64,000 nucleotides of DNA. Origin: JBGQMW01 sp963769845 (GTDB lineage Archaea; Thermoproteota; Bathyarchaeia; Bathyarchaeales; Bathycorpusculaceae). The notes under the pieces are model-generated. The model was not told where the DNA came from, did not search any database, and saw only the letters and a list, made by a program, of their open reading frames with translations. The DNA is taken from positions 1 to 64,000 of the forward strand of contig CAVYNL010000005.1 in assembly GCA_963769845.1 (NCBI GenBank), in the 5' to 3' direction. Positions 25,374 through 34,881 of this stretch are shown here, in pieces. The first letter of the stretch is position 1. Each line of letters starts with the position of its first letter. The position numbers were made by a program, and so were the translations under genes.

Positions 25374-26522
25374 CTAAGCACCTTCCAGGAATCGCTTCAC
25401 TGTAGACTGCAGCTTTTCTAAGTGTTTCTCATGATCATATAACCACTTGTTGTCCTTAAAAAATTCGTAAGAGATTGTTTGTCTCTTTGTCTTAGCTAAG
25501 TCTTGAATGACGTACTCATAGGTATCCAAAAATCCAGCCCTTACCAGCTTTGAAAGTGTTTCGATGAGATTTCTTAACTGTTGCCTCGGCAAATAAACTT
25601 GAACAAATAACTGATTCAAACGATATACTTTTCCAACGACTCTAGCAAATGGCTTGTTCATCAATGAAATCGCGAATTTGGCAAGATTCTCGTAATCATT
25701 AAAAACGAATCTGAAATAATACGTGTCTGGAGACAATCCTTTATAGTGTTCTGCTATTATTTGGGGGCCTTCAAACATTTTCTCTTTAATGACATGGTTT
25801 TCGAAATGATATTTTAAGCCTTGAGAGCTTATGCCAAGCATTTCAGCTATCTCTTTTAACTTGATTGCAGAATTCTTTTCCAATTCTTTTAATATCATAA
25901 TGTCTATCCAATCTGCCTTTTGGACGTAATCATCAGGGTCTCTGAGTGTATAAGGCAGTTCTCCTTTTTCCGTCAGTACTTCTTCCGTCAGTACTTCTTT
26001 TAACCATGAATCCCATGAAAAGATCCATTCTTCAGAGGCATTGTCAAACCATGCACTTGTCATGTTTATATTTTGGAAGCATGTAGACCAGAAGAATTTG
26101 ACGTTACATACTGGATCTAACTCCTCAAACTTACTTAAAAATTCTTCAAATTCTTTTTCTTTTCCTGCTGGGATTCCGTATATCGCCAAGCATTTGGGCA
26201 CCCCAACGCATTGACTTACGTATAGCCAATAATCATTGGATTTTAGGCATTGATAAAAGAGTTCTTCATAACCTGGTTTTGATTCCGCAAAAACTACGAC
26301 TTTCCTAAGTCCGATGTTAGTATGGTACACGCTTCCTGAAAGAAGTAGGGAAAAATGAGAACGTAAATAGTTGATTCTACGGCGCAGGGTTGCGTTAGGC
26401 ATGTTGAGTTTAGCTGAGAGTTTTGACATGTTTCTTGGGCCATAAAGCGCTAATCCTTCCAAGATCTTTACATCGACGCTATGTAGTTTGTTTTGATTAC
26501 TTGATTTCAGCCGTTTGATCAA
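25374..26522 (-). CDS. Two-unit Lrp-like winged-helix regulator
   Basis: A 382-residue protein with two winged-helix units, each followed by an effector-like alpha/beta region. The first (SVDVKILEGLALYGPRNMSK, then LNMPNATLRRRINYLRSH) is near the N-terminus and the second (DWIDIMILKELEKNSAIKLK, then MLGISSQGLKYHF) near residue 215. The plan resembles two fused Lrp/AsnC-like regulators. A short direct repeat encodes EVLTEEVLTE in the linker. The start is TTG 26522. Target genes are unknown; the neighbours are a signalling protein and small surface proteins. Confidence 0.75.
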   Translation of the reverse strand: MIKRLKSSNQNKLHSVDVKILEGLALYGPRNMSKLSAKLNMPNATLRRRINYLRSHFSLLLSGSVYHTNIGLRKVVVFAESKPGYEELFYQCLKSNDYWLYVSQCVGVPKCLAIYGIPAGKEKEFEEFLSKFEELDPVCNVKFFWSTCFQNINMTSAWFDNASEEWIFSWDSWLKEVLTEEVLTEKGELPYTLRDPDDYVQKADWIDIMILKELEKNSAIKLKEIAEMLGISSQGLKYHFENHVIKEKMFEGPQIIAEHYKGLSPDTYYFRFVFNDYENLAKFAISLMNKPFARVVGKVYRLNQLFVQVYLPRQQLRNLIETLSKLVRAGFLDTYEYVIQDLAKTKRQTISYEFFKDNKWLYDHEKHLEKLQSTVKRFLEGA

Positions 26523-26589
26523 TAGAACACCGCTGTAATCATAGGTGACAGGGAATTTTTAGAACTTTCCCTTTAAACGGTTCGATTTC

Positions 26590-26817
26590 TCATGGATGCC
26601 CGCCACCGACCTCGTCACCACATAGTGTATATCTGCCACTTACTGTGTCCTTACTAATGTATGTTAGGGTTGCGGTGTTTCCGTTGTGCATATAGTTTGT
26701 GAGCTTGTCCGTCTTGGCATGGAATGCATACAAGTCTATGGAGACTATCGTGACGGCAAAGATTGCTGAGCATACCAAAACCGAAAGCAGCAGGTATTTA
26801 ACAGTTTTCAAATTCAT
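26590..26817 (-). CDS. Small membrane-anchored protein (75 aa)
   Basis: From ATG 26817 the product begins MNLKTVKYLLLSVLVCSAIF, a signal peptide or membrane anchor, followed by about 45 polar residues ending CGDEVGGGHP. AAGGAGGTGAG lies immediately upstream and is an excellent ribosome site, so the longer frame from 26847 is rejected. I do not recognise the family. Confidence 0.6.
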   Translation of the reverse strand: MNLKTVKYLLLSVLVCSAIFAVTIVSIDLYAFHAKTDKLTNYMHNGNTATLTYISKDTVSGRYTLCGDEVGGGHP

Positions 26818-26949
26818 TATGTTCTCACCTCCTTCCTTTTTAGTCAAAAAATACTATGAAATCGACCAAAAATAAAAAAAGTATGAAGTGGGGCTCAATA
26901 TTTGAAGCCCTGATCAAGAGCAAACAGAAGGAGCTGAGAATCTAAACTG

Positions 26950-27327
26950 TTGATTCATTCGATCGAAATTCTTGCTATGTGGTTCTCTAGCGCGCGCTAT
27001 TGGGTAAGAAGTTGGGGTCACTATAAGAGCAAATATATTCCAGATACATTAGAAGAGGAACAACGATTAGCAAGACGCATGCAGAGAACCATCATGGAGA
27101 TTAACAGAAATCTCAGGACGCTTGAAGAATTGGCATTGCCGAACGAAAAGTACTGTAAGCACTATTTTCACGAATTGAGAGACAAATTCAAGAAACGTGC
27201 CGAAATTGCCACTATAGGAGACGCAAGAATGCTTGACCTTTGTCTTGAAGAAACAAGAGAAGCATTGGAGAATCGCAGAGAGAACAAACCGAGAATTCCA
27301 CTTCGACCTTTGACTGTCTCCTATTAG
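26950..27327 (+). CDS. Hypothetical charged helical protein
   Basis: Up to 125 residues; the part from about residue 30 (DTLEEEQRLARRMQRTIMEI onward) is a strongly helical, charged sequence that looks like real protein. The first 20-30 residues overlap a GCGCGCGC tract (26990-26997) and may be untranslated; ATG 26977 or a later start is possible. No family recognised. Confidence 0.5.
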   Translation: MIHSIEILAMWFSSARYWVRSWGHYKSKYIPDTLEEEQRLARRMQRTIMEINRNLRTLEELALPNEKYCKHYFHELRDKFKKRAEIATIGDARMLDLCLEETREALENRRENKPRIPLRPLTVSY

Positions 27328-27465
27328 AAGAAAAATACTATTCTTTTAGACCTAGTATATAGGAAAAAACAAGCTCAATTTTGGATGTTGAGACTGTTAT
27401 GCCCCTTATGCTATAGAAGAGATATAATCTAAGTGTAAAAGGGCAATGCTGGTGGCTCAGACATT

Positions 27466-27741
27466 CTAAAGGCTAACTCCATATATCTCAAAGTTCCGAA
27501 ACAAAGCATGCAGAGAGTACACAACCCAGAATCTTAGTCCATGAATTCTTTCAAATCCTCTCTGAATCCTCCCCACTAGTTGACTCCATGAATCTTTGAT
27601 GTTTGAGATAGAGGAGAATTGTTCTAAATTCTCTATCAACTCATCATAGAAAGATAGTGAGATAGCACAAGCCATGAATCCGAGAAGGAAAAAAACCAAA
27701 TAAGAATATGGATAACCATGATGATAGATTTTTTTCTGCAA
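27466..27741 (-). CDS. Possible small single-span membrane protein
   Basis: A 91-residue frame with one hydrophobic segment (YLVFFLLGFMACAISLSF) near the N-terminus and a polar helix after it. The start would be TTG with no obvious ribosome site. Composition is compatible with protein, but evidence is weak. Confidence 0.35.
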   Translation of the reverse strand: MQKKIYHHGYPYSYLVFFLLGFMACAISLSFYDELIENLEQFSSISNIKDSWSQLVGRIQRGFERIHGLRFWVVYSLHALFRNFEIYGVSL

Positions 27742-27903
27742 GTCAAAGCTCCAGAACCGAACCGACCTTATTCTTTTTTTGTCTTTCTATCCTTCTAGAA
27801 CAGAGTCAGAAAGAACCGTATTATACTAAGAACGTGGGAAGCTCATAGAGGAGATAGAAGAAAGAATAAGTTCAAGGTTATCAAAAGAGAAAGAGGTGAG
27901 AAG

Positions 27904-28176
27904 ATGAAAGAACTAAAGGAACTTGAAGACTTAGAGACAATGCCAAAAGACTTGAAAGTTCTAGCATTCCTGAGACTGATAGAAAAAGCGATGGACAAGG
28001 CTCACTTAACTTGGAAGGACATAGCAGTTCAATTAGAAGGTCAAGAATGCCCTATTTGTAAGTCTAGGATTCGGAAATGTCTGAACTGCAATTCTGTTGT
28101 TTCTGTCGGCACTAGGAAATGTCTTCATTGCGGTTTCTCTCTTGAAAAGGTAGAAATAGAACCCTCAAAAGGTTAA
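27904..28176 (+). CDS. Small double zinc-ribbon protein
   Basis: A 90-residue protein: an acidic helical N-terminal half (ELEDLETMPKDLKVLAFLRL) and a zinc-ribbon C-terminal half with CPIC, CLNC and CLHC pairs, enough for one or two zinc sites. AGAGGTGAG lies just before ATG 27904. It could bind nucleic acid or a protein partner. It stands alone at the right edge of the accessory stretch. Confidence 0.75.
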   Translation: MKELKELEDLETMPKDLKVLAFLRLIEKAMDKAHLTWKDIAVQLEGQECPICKSRIRKCLNCNSVVSVGTRKCLHCGFSLEKVEIEPSKG

Positions 28177-28387
28177 GTTTCTTCTCTCTAAGGAATGTGG
28201 ATACTGGAAGCTTGGGAAAGGTAGGAAGTGAGGATTAGTTTTGGAAGGCTATGCTTTCTGAGACTTTGAACCTTCCTCATTTCCTATCCCTAACAAGTGT
28301 TGTCTATTTGTTGGATACGAATACACTTCGATATTGAAGGAACATGGAGATACAATTCTTAACAAAGTTGCTGAGACTTACCCAAGA

Positions 28388-28396
28388 TTTATAACT
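28388..28396 (+). promoter_or_regulatory. TATA box of the DUF1512 gene
   Basis: ATTTATAAC lies about 35 nt before GTG 28428, with AAGGTGACT as ribosome site between them. Confidence 0.5.
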
Positions 28397-28427
28397 AGGC
28401 GCTGATAGTCTTCTCGAAGGTGACTCC

Positions 28428-29573
28428 GTGGATCCCATAGGTCTAATACTAGGATTACAGAATCAAGTGGCCCAGAATCCCTTTGGTGGCACAGACTTAT
28501 CATGGATTCTGAACGTGCTTTTCTACGGCGTTTTCGTAATCTTCATTTTCTATGGGCAACGGATCCAGATGATGGTGATGCTGAGGGAGGTTGAGGGGTC
28601 GCTCTACAAGTTAAAGTACATCAAGGAGGAAGGACGGAAGACCACTGTTGAGACGATCAAAGAGATTGGCAAACCGCAGACGGACCCTGCCGCTCGAGTT
28701 GACAGGTTTTTGGAGTATTTTACGATAGGTCCGCAGGGGCTTGACCCGGCAGGCATAATCTGGAAGTTGGAACACATACTTGACGTTAGGGACATTCGTT
28801 TCAAGGATGAGGTGAAGCGCATGGCTCCGTCTGCCGACGAGACTCAGGTAAACAATCTGGAGAACACGCTTGAGGCGGCGATGGCGCTTAACTACATTTA
28901 CAAGGTCATCAGGCACTTCTATCTGCTCGGCAAGAAAACCTACAGTCTCTACGTGGTTATGCAGATTCAAATGATTCTACCCCTGGTGATGAAAGAGGCC
29001 GAAGCCTATGCGAGCGCCTTGAAAGCTTTCGCTTACGGCCAGCCAATCGGCGACGGGGCAGGCGCGCTCGTGGCAGCAAAGCTGATGCGCGGGTATGAGA
29101 CTAAGAAGATTGCCAAAGACTGCGTCGTGGCTACGGTTCCCTTTGAAGGACGCACAGCGTTTGTGATCAAGGCTGAGGGTCCAGGCGGAAACGTTGGCAA
29201 GCCTGGAGATGCGATAAAGGAGGTCATCGACGAGAACGACGGCAAAATTGCCACAGTCGTGATGATTGACGCGGCCCTGAAGCTTGAAGGAGAAGGACTT
29301 GGCGAAGTTGCCGAAGGAGTCGGCGCGGCGATTGGCGGACCTGGCGTTGACCAATACAAGATCGAAGAATCACTCTTGAAATATCACATTCCGATCAACG
29401 CCGTGATAGTGAAGGAGGACATTGGTGATGCGGTTTCGCCTTTGCGCAAGGAAATCTTCGACTCTGTTGACAGTGTGGTTGAGAGGGTAAAACAGGTTGT
29501 TCTAGAGAGAACGAAGGAAGGAGACAAAGTGATCATAGCTGGGATCGGCAACACGATCGGGATCGGGCAATAG
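28428..29573 (+). CDS. DUF1512 archaeal membrane-associated protein
   Basis: A 381-residue protein with one N-terminal membrane helix (LSWILNVLFYGVFVIFIFYG) and a large soluble domain containing the glycine-rich GQPIGDGAGALVAAKLM and GEGLGEVAEGVGAAIGGPGV segments. This is the DUF1512 family, found across archaea and of unknown function. It starts at GTG 28428 after a good ribosome site and is followed 3 nt later by a membrane zinc-ribbon gene. The next gene, on the other strand, is methionine aminopeptidase. Confidence 0.88.
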   Translation: MDPIGLILGLQNQVAQNPFGGTDLSWILNVLFYGVFVIFIFYGQRIQMMVMLREVEGSLYKLKYIKEEGRKTTVETIKEIGKPQTDPAARVDRFLEYFTIGPQGLDPAGIIWKLEHILDVRDIRFKDEVKRMAPSADETQVNNLENTLEAAMALNYIYKVIRHFYLLGKKTYSLYVVMQIQMILPLVMKEAEAYASALKAFAYGQPIGDGAGALVAAKLMRGYETKKIAKDCVVATVPFEGRTAFVIKAEGPGGNVGKPGDAIKEVIDENDGKIATVVMIDAALKLEGEGLGEVAEGVGAAIGGPGVDQYKIEESLLKYHIPINAVIVKEDIGDAVSPLRKEIFDSVDSVVERVKQVVLERTKEGDKVIIAGIGNTIGIGQ

Positions 29574-29576
29574 GAG

Positions 29577-29999
29577 ATGAGAGGAATGACTGTGGAGTCT
29601 TCAGGTAACCAGAGGTCTAGGATATCGCCGTCAGCTCTCATGACGTTGTTCATAGTGCTTGTTTTGTCATTGGCTGCTCTCATATATGGTATTTCGCTTC
29701 TTGACCAGTACCCCGACATCGGGTACATTGTTCTGCTGTTCGGCTTCTTGGGCGCGGCAATCGCCACGTATGCGCTTGTTCAGATGAGGAGGAGGTTGTC
29801 GAAACTGAAGATTGTGATTCCGCCAGTAACGACTACTATTGAATGCAAGAAATGCAGTTTCAAGAATGTCAGGGAGTTTCAGCGTGGAGACTACATCTTC
29901 AAAGAGGTTGAACCCTGTCAGAAGTGCAACGACAAGATGCTGATAACCGCGATCTACAGGGAAGTCAAGGAAAAAGAGAAAGACCGTTTTCCGTTCTAG
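29577..29999 (+). CDS. Membrane protein with C-terminal zinc ribbon
   Basis: 140 residues: two hydrophobic segments (about 20-42 and 50-70) followed by a cytoplasmic basic stretch and a zinc ribbon with CKKC and CQKC pairs. It begins 3 nt after the DUF1512 gene and is almost certainly co-transcribed and functionally linked with it. It converges on the aminopeptidase gene with a 4-nt overlap. Function unknown. Confidence 0.82.
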   Translation: MRGMTVESSGNQRSRISPSALMTLFIVLVLSLAALIYGISLLDQYPDIGYIVLLFGFLGAAIATYALVQMRRRLSKLKIVIPPVTTTIECKKCSFKNVREFQRGDYIFKEVEPCQKCNDKMLITAIYREVKEKEKDRFPF

Positions 30000-30910
30000 G
30001 TCAAAACTGTGCAGCCATCTTTCACTATAAGCACCGTGTGTTCTGCTTGGGCGACTGTTTGTCTGCTCGCCTCGACAAACACTGGGTATTGCATAAGCAC
30101 CTTGGACTTCAACAGTTCTCGAAATGCCCCCTTGTAGTTTTCTTCAGGCACGATTCCCTGTAGCCAACGTTCCGCGAATGGAAGTGTCCTGAAGTTGTTT
30201 TCTATATGTGTCAAGAGTTTTTTTGCGTGAGGACCTGCAAGTGACCTGGACTTGACGAACCGGAATATTGTGGCTTCGTCTCCGTTTTCGACTCTTCCAG
30301 CCGCATTTGCAGTTGTGACGAAGGGCTCGATAGCGTAGATGCCGCCTAGCTTGAATTTTGAGAAGGATAATTGTGGAACGTTTGGGATCGACGTGCCCGT
30401 GTGAATGATGTAACGGCCGATTTGGTGTCCGCACAGGTTTGAGATGGGTTTGAAGCCTCGAGTCTTTATTGCGTTCTCGATTGTTGCCCCCAGTTTTCCT
30501 GTGGCCATTCCTGGTTGAAGGCTTTTTATTGCGGCCTCCAAAGCGCACTCTGCTGTGTCTGTTAGACTATCGTATTCGGGGTCGAAACAGATTGTCACGG
30601 CTGTGTCTGTCACGTAGCCGTCAACGTGGGCGCCGATGTCTACTTTGACGACGGATTTCTCGGGGATTCTTTTCCTGTCGTCTGGTGGCGAAGTGTAGTG
30701 GGCGGCTATCTCGTTTATAGAAACGTTGCACGGGAAGGCCGGTTTGCCTCCTTTTTTTCTTATCATGCTTTCTGCTTTTTCGCAGATTTCGATTATAGGC
30801 ATTCCTTCGTGAACACACTTTTTGATTTCTTCTCGAGTCTCGCGCAGAATTCTGCCTGACAGTCTGAATTTGTCAAAAGCCTGCTCATCATATTCGCTCA
30901 TCAGAATCAC
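29996..30910 (-). CDS. map: Type II methionine aminopeptidase
   Basis: A 304-residue protein of the archaeal/eukaryotic MetAP2 type. Metal ligands are recognisable: VKVDIGAHVDGYVTDTAVT (two aspartates), the histidine in LCGHQIGRY, and the glutamates in AIEPFV and EHTVLIV. It removes initiator methionine from nascent proteins. The helical insert between the last two ligands, typical of type II enzymes, is present. ATG 30910 or the ATG four codons later may be used. Confidence 0.95.
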   Translation of the reverse strand: MILMSEYDEQAFDKFRLSGRILRETREEIKKCVHEGMPIIEICEKAESMIRKKGGKPAFPCNVSINEIAAHYTSPPDDRKRIPEKSVVKVDIGAHVDGYVTDTAVTICFDPEYDSLTDTAECALEAAIKSLQPGMATGKLGATIENAIKTRGFKPISNLCGHQIGRYIIHTGTSIPNVPQLSFSKFKLGGIYAIEPFVTTANAAGRVENGDEATIFRFVKSRSLAGPHAKKLLTHIENNFRTLPFAERWLQGIVPEENYKGAFRELLKSKVLMQYPVFVEASRQTVAQAEHTVLIVKDGCTVLT

Positions 30911-31280
30911 ACTCTGCCCCTTGTACGTCGAACGTGCTTCATTCGCTCACGCCCTTTTCTGTTATGAACGCGACTTAAATGCTTAACCTGCTTAGGACGC
31001 GCGGAGCGACAGCCTTGCCAATGCACGTACTGTTCTTAGCCTTCCATTGGTCCGCCGATCCCGAATACTCCTTGTACCCTTTCGCTCTTGAGTTCCTGCC
31101 CAAGTCTCATCCTCATGCTCGCGCGCTACTTGATACAAGATTGTTTTGCTTTCTGGAAAGAGAGCATTATCGCGAGCTTAAAAGTGACAGGGGATATTGT
31201 TTGCGCGTGCCTATGGTGGTCTAGGTTTTTGTCAAAGTTAATATGCTTTGAGCTGCTATGTTGACTGCGTGGTGTGGTGG
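30911..31280. other. Intergenic region left of the metallo-hydrolase gene
   Basis: About 370 nt. An 81-codon frame at 30979-31224 shows no protein-like pattern and is not called. A GCGCGC tract lies at 31121-31126. A TATA-like GTTAATATG near 31236 probably drives the next gene. Confidence 0.45.
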
Positions 31281-31952
31281 TTGGCGAAGGTTACGTGGCT
31301 TGGGCATGCAGCTTTCAAGGTTGAGTTGGCGGGGGCTACGGTTCTGGTTGACCCGTTTCTTGACAGGAATCCGTGTGCGCCTGTGAAGGCTTCTGATATT
31401 GTCAAGGCTGATGCCGTTTTTGTCACTCATGATCATGGTGACCATTTAGGGGATGCGTTCAGCATTTGCAGGAACACGAAGGCGACTTTTGTGGCTACGG
31501 TTGAGCTTACGGATTATGCTCAGCAGAACGGTGTTGCAAACGTCGCTGGGCTGAACATTGGTGGCAGTTTTGTTGTGAAGAAGGTAAAGTTTTCCGTGGT
31601 TCAGGCGCTTCATACGGCTTCCAGGGGTGCGCCGACCGGTGTTATTCTTGAAGGTGCTGGCAGGAGTGTTTATCACGCGGGGGATACGGGGCTTTTCGGG
31701 GATATGCGTTTGATCGGAGAGTTCTACAAGCCGGATTTAGCTCTGCTTCCGATAGGCGGTTACTACACTATGGATGCGAGGATGGCGGCGGAGGCCGTGA
31801 AGATGATTAGTCCCAAGGCGGTTATTCCCATGCATTACAAGACTTTTGATGTTCTTGCACGGTCGGCAAATGAATTCGTGAAGTATGTGAAGAAGAAAGC
31901 TCCGAAGGTAAAAGTAATCGTGCTTAAGCCGGGCGAAGCATACAAGTTTTAG
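31281..31952 (+). CDS. Metal-dependent hydrolase of the beta-lactamase fold (UPF0173 type)
   Basis: About 223 residues starting AKVTWLGHAAFKVELAG. It has the HDHGDH metal-binding motif (FVTHDHGDHLGD), AGDTGLFGDM with the bridging aspartate and a final IPMHYKTF histidine. These match the UPF0173/YtkL-like group of metallo-hydrolases, whose substrates are unknown. Longer frames begin at TTG 31248, but the conserved N-terminus starts at TTG 31281, close to the expected transcription start. Confidence 0.9.
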   Translation: MAKVTWLGHAAFKVELAGATVLVDPFLDRNPCAPVKASDIVKADAVFVTHDHGDHLGDAFSICRNTKATFVATVELTDYAQQNGVANVAGLNIGGSFVVKKVKFSVVQALHTASRGAPTGVILEGAGRSVYHAGDTGLFGDMRLIGEFYKPDLALLPIGGYYTMDARMAAEAVKMISPKAVIPMHYKTFDVLARSANEFVKYVKKKAPKVKVIVLKPGEAYKF

Positions 31953-31982
31953 AAGTTCGGGTTCTAGCGTTTTGGTTCTTTC

Positions 31983-33149
31983 TTAGCGTTTAACGTGGTA
32001 TTCTTCTAGGCTGTTTTTTGCTTGTTCTCTTTTCTTCTGGTGTTCTGAGAGGAACTTGTTTATTCTTTCTGTGAGTTCTTTTTTGCAGTCTCCGCATAGC
32101 ATTTTGCCTGTTCTGCATTCTTGTTCTCGTTCAAGGAGTTTTTTGTCGTCTTCTTCAAAGAGGAATAGGAAGTACTGGTAGACTGAGCAGACGTCTGGGT
32201 TGGCACCGGTCTTTCTTTGTTCGGCGAGTGTTCCTTTTCCGCCTGTGAAGGCATTCCAAACTTTACGTTTTACAACGTCGGGCGGGTCGACTGTGAAGAT
32301 TGCGGTTTCGGGTTCTGAGGCGCTCATTTTTCCGCCGACTCCTAGTCCTGGAAGGAAGCGGCTGTGTATTTGTGCAGGTTTGAAGTAGCCGAGCTTGGGT
32401 GCGATGTCTCTGGTTATCCGCCAGTATGGGTCCTGGTCTATTGCTGCAGGGATTAACGCGGGGACGTTCTCGCCTGTTAGCTTTTTGTGTATGAAGCAAG
32501 GTACGGCTTGGACTGCTGGCCAGAATATCCATCCTAGGTTTGTGCTTTCTTGGAAGCCGAACGTGGCCTTTGCCGTGGAGTAGGTTACGCGTTTGGCAAC
32601 TTCCAATGCTATGTCGTACAGCAGGTCGATGTCTTGGACGTCATAGATGATGAACGTGTCTTCGGGTTTGAAGCCCAGTGCGATCAGGTCTAGGGCGTTT
32701 TCATAGCCGTATTTGGTTGTTTGTTTGAGTTTTGCATCGTCGTCTACTACGAATTTCTCGTCGTCTGTCATTTGGAAGTAGAGTCTTGTTTTGAAGGCGT
32801 CTTGCAGGTGTTTCGTGAAAATCCACGGGACTAGGTGTCCTATGTGGACAGGACCTGAGGGTCCGCGGCCTGTGTAGAGCACGAATTTTGTGCCCTTTTC
32901 ATAGAGGTCAATTACGGTGTCTAGGTCGCGGTGGGAGAAGAACAGTCTTCTTCGGAGTTGAAGATGTACGTGGCCTGTGTGTTTCTCGATTTTCTTCAGC
33001 AGTTCGTCGGTTAGGGGTAGGGTTCCAAATTCTTGGATTAGGCGTTCGTAGTCAACTTTGCCCCTGACTTCCCAAGGTGTGACGACCATCTCATTCTTTT
33101 CTTCGTCAGTCAAGTCCCAGTCCAGCCTGTGTTTTTTTAGTTTATACAA
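31983..33149 (-). CDS. trpS: Tryptophanyl-tRNA synthetase
   Basis: A 388-residue archaeal/eukaryotic-type class I enzyme. The HIGH-like motif is PSGPVHIGH, the KMSKS-like motif is KMSAS, and TDDEKF and AIDQDPYWR belong to the Trp/ATP pocket. The N-terminal part (VTPWEVRGKVDYERLIQEFG) is typical of archaeal TrpRS. The start is probably TTG 33149, which lies close to a GTTTAATATG box near 33165, so the true start may be slightly downstream. Its substrate tRNA-Trp is also encoded in this window. Confidence 0.95.
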   Translation of the reverse strand: MYKLKKHRLDWDLTDEEKNEMVVTPWEVRGKVDYERLIQEFGTLPLTDELLKKIEKHTGHVHLQLRRRLFFSHRDLDTVIDLYEKGTKFVLYTGRGPSGPVHIGHLVPWIFTKHLQDAFKTRLYFQMTDDEKFVVDDDAKLKQTTKYGYENALDLIALGFKPEDTFIIYDVQDIDLLYDIALEVAKRVTYSTAKATFGFQESTNLGWIFWPAVQAVPCFIHKKLTGENVPALIPAAIDQDPYWRITRDIAPKLGYFKPAQIHSRFLPGLGVGGKMSASEPETAIFTVDPPDVVKRKVWNAFTGGKGTLAEQRKTGANPDVCSVYQYFLFLFEEDDKKLLEREQECRTGKMLCGDCKKELTERINKFLSEHQKKREQAKNSLEEYHVKR

Positions 33150-33371
33150 CTCATGGAATGCATATTAAACGTTATGCGGAGCTTGTGCACATGTTCTGCG
33201 GAGCAAAACACAAATAGTGTGTAATGATGTTCATATTTGGGATATGTGATGCCCTGCCAATTTCGATAGCCTACGGGTCTAGTTTTGTCAAGGAGCTATC
33301 GGAGGGTATACATGCTTTTATTCTGATCCTGACAAGTACTTTACCGAATCCTGTTTGCGAAGGGAAAAGCG

Positions 33372-34880
33372 TTGGTTGGGCTTAGGGAGAATGAGATCAA
33401 GACTCTTTCGGCTTTGGCGAAGTTCATCGGCGATGTTTCTGTTGAGAGGTTGGTAAAGAAAACTGGTTTGTCTGACTCAGCAGTAATGCGTGCAGTTATG
33501 GTCCTGCAGGAAAAAGGTCTAGTGTCTGTCACTGAGAAGAGGTGGACCTTAGCGAGGCTGAGTAGTGAAGGTAAGGTGTATGCGGAGCAGGGTTTGCCTG
33601 AGAGGCGTTTGATGACTGCGCTGAAGGACTTGGGCGGAAGCGCTACTCTCAGTGAGGTTGTTGAAAAGGCTGGACTGGATAAGTCGCTTGTGCCTATCAT
33701 GTTGGGTTGGGTTCGGACGAAGAAGTGGGCGGATTTTGAACCACATGCGAGCCGGTTGCAGATAAAAGGCGAGTTGGTGGAGGGCGCGGATGAGAAGCTG
33801 ATTGCGCTCTTGAAAAGTAGTGCCGATGTTTCTCTTGAGGATTTGAGTGTTGAGTTGCAGGATGCTTCCAAACTTTTGAGGGGAAGGAAGCTGGTTTTGG
33901 TTGATGAGAAGACTGACAGGATTGTTGAGTTGACTGAGGCTGGGCGGGCTGCGGCTAGGAAGCGCGTTAGGGCTACTTCAGAGGTTACTCAGCTTACCCC
34001 AGAGTTGATTGTGAGTGGAAAGTGGCGGAAAGTGAGTCTGCAGAAGTACAACATCGGGGCTGATGTTGCCAGCACGTGGCCTGGGAAGAAGCATCCTTAC
34101 TTGCAGTTTCTTGATGAGGTGAAGGAGAAGCTTGTCAACTTGGGTTTTAAGGAGATGGTTGGCACGGCGGTGGAGACGGCTTTCTTCAATTTTGATGCTC
34201 TGTATACGCCGCAAGACCATCCGGCTCGTGAGATCTTCGACGTTTATTTTGTGAAGTCTCCGAGGTACGGTCGCATAGGCGCTTCCGATGATGTCGTTGA
34301 GAATGTGAGGAGGACTCATGAGGATGGGTGGCGGACGGGCTCGACGGGTTGGCGTTACAGGTATTCGGTTAAGGAAGCGAGGCGTCTTCTGCTTCGTGGG
34401 CACGGTACGTGTCTCAGTGCTAGGACGCTTCTGAAGGGTTTGGAGGTGCCGGGTAGGTATTTTTCGTTTGCTCGTTGTTATCGGCCCGACGTTCTCGACA
34501 GGACGCACTTGACGGAGTTTAATCAGGTTGAGGGTATTGTTGCTGAGGAGAATTTGACGCTTCGGGACCTGTTGGGAATTTTGGAGACTTTTGCCGTGGA
34601 GATTGCGGGTGCTGAGAGGGTGAGGTTGAAGCCGGACTATTATCCGTTTACTGAGCCGAGTGTCGAGCTAAGTGCCTACAGCAAAGAGAATGGCTGGATC
34701 GAGTTTGGCGGGTCAGGGATCTTTAGGCCTGAGGTTACGATGCCGTTGGGTGTGAAGGTCCCGGTGATTGCTTGGGGTTTGGGTATTGACAGGTTGTTCA
34801 TGATACGGGCGGGAGTAGAGGATATCAGGGATGTATTTTCGAAGAATCTGGATTGGTTGAGGAGGCAGAGGTTGGTTTAG
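33372..34880 (+). CDS. pheS: Phenylalanyl-tRNA synthetase alpha subunit
   Basis: 502 residues. The first 200 hold winged-helix-like repeats typical of archaeal PheS. The class II catalytic core follows with motif 2 (SFARCYRPDVLDRTHLTEFN) and motif 3 (PVIAWGLGIDRLFMIRAG), and HPAREIFDVYF near motif 1. The start is TTG 33372. It is followed by pheT with only 1 nt between stop and ATG, so both subunits are made from one transcript. Confidence 0.95.
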   Translation: MVGLRENEIKTLSALAKFIGDVSVERLVKKTGLSDSAVMRAVMVLQEKGLVSVTEKRWTLARLSSEGKVYAEQGLPERRLMTALKDLGGSATLSEVVEKAGLDKSLVPIMLGWVRTKKWADFEPHASRLQIKGELVEGADEKLIALLKSSADVSLEDLSVELQDASKLLRGRKLVLVDEKTDRIVELTEAGRAAARKRVRATSEVTQLTPELIVSGKWRKVSLQKYNIGADVASTWPGKKHPYLQFLDEVKEKLVNLGFKEMVGTAVETAFFNFDALYTPQDHPAREIFDVYFVKSPRYGRIGASDDVVENVRRTHEDGWRTGSTGWRYRYSVKEARRLLLRGHGTCLSARTLLKGLEVPGRYFSFARCYRPDVLDRTHLTEFNQVEGIVAEENLTLRDLLGILETFAVEIAGAERVRLKPDYYPFTEPSVELSAYSKENGWIEFGGSGIFRPEVTMPLGVKVPVIAWGLGIDRLFMIRAGVEDIRDVFSKNLDWLRRQRLV

Positions 34881-34881
34881 G

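Noticed and set aside
21834..28200. Integrated element with attachment sites in the accessory stretch
   Set aside because: No integrase, transposase or pair of flanking repeats could be found; the tRNA relic alone is not enough.
30979..31224. 81-codon plus-strand frame
   Set aside because: Lies in an intergenic gap with a GCGCGC tract and shows no recognisable pattern.
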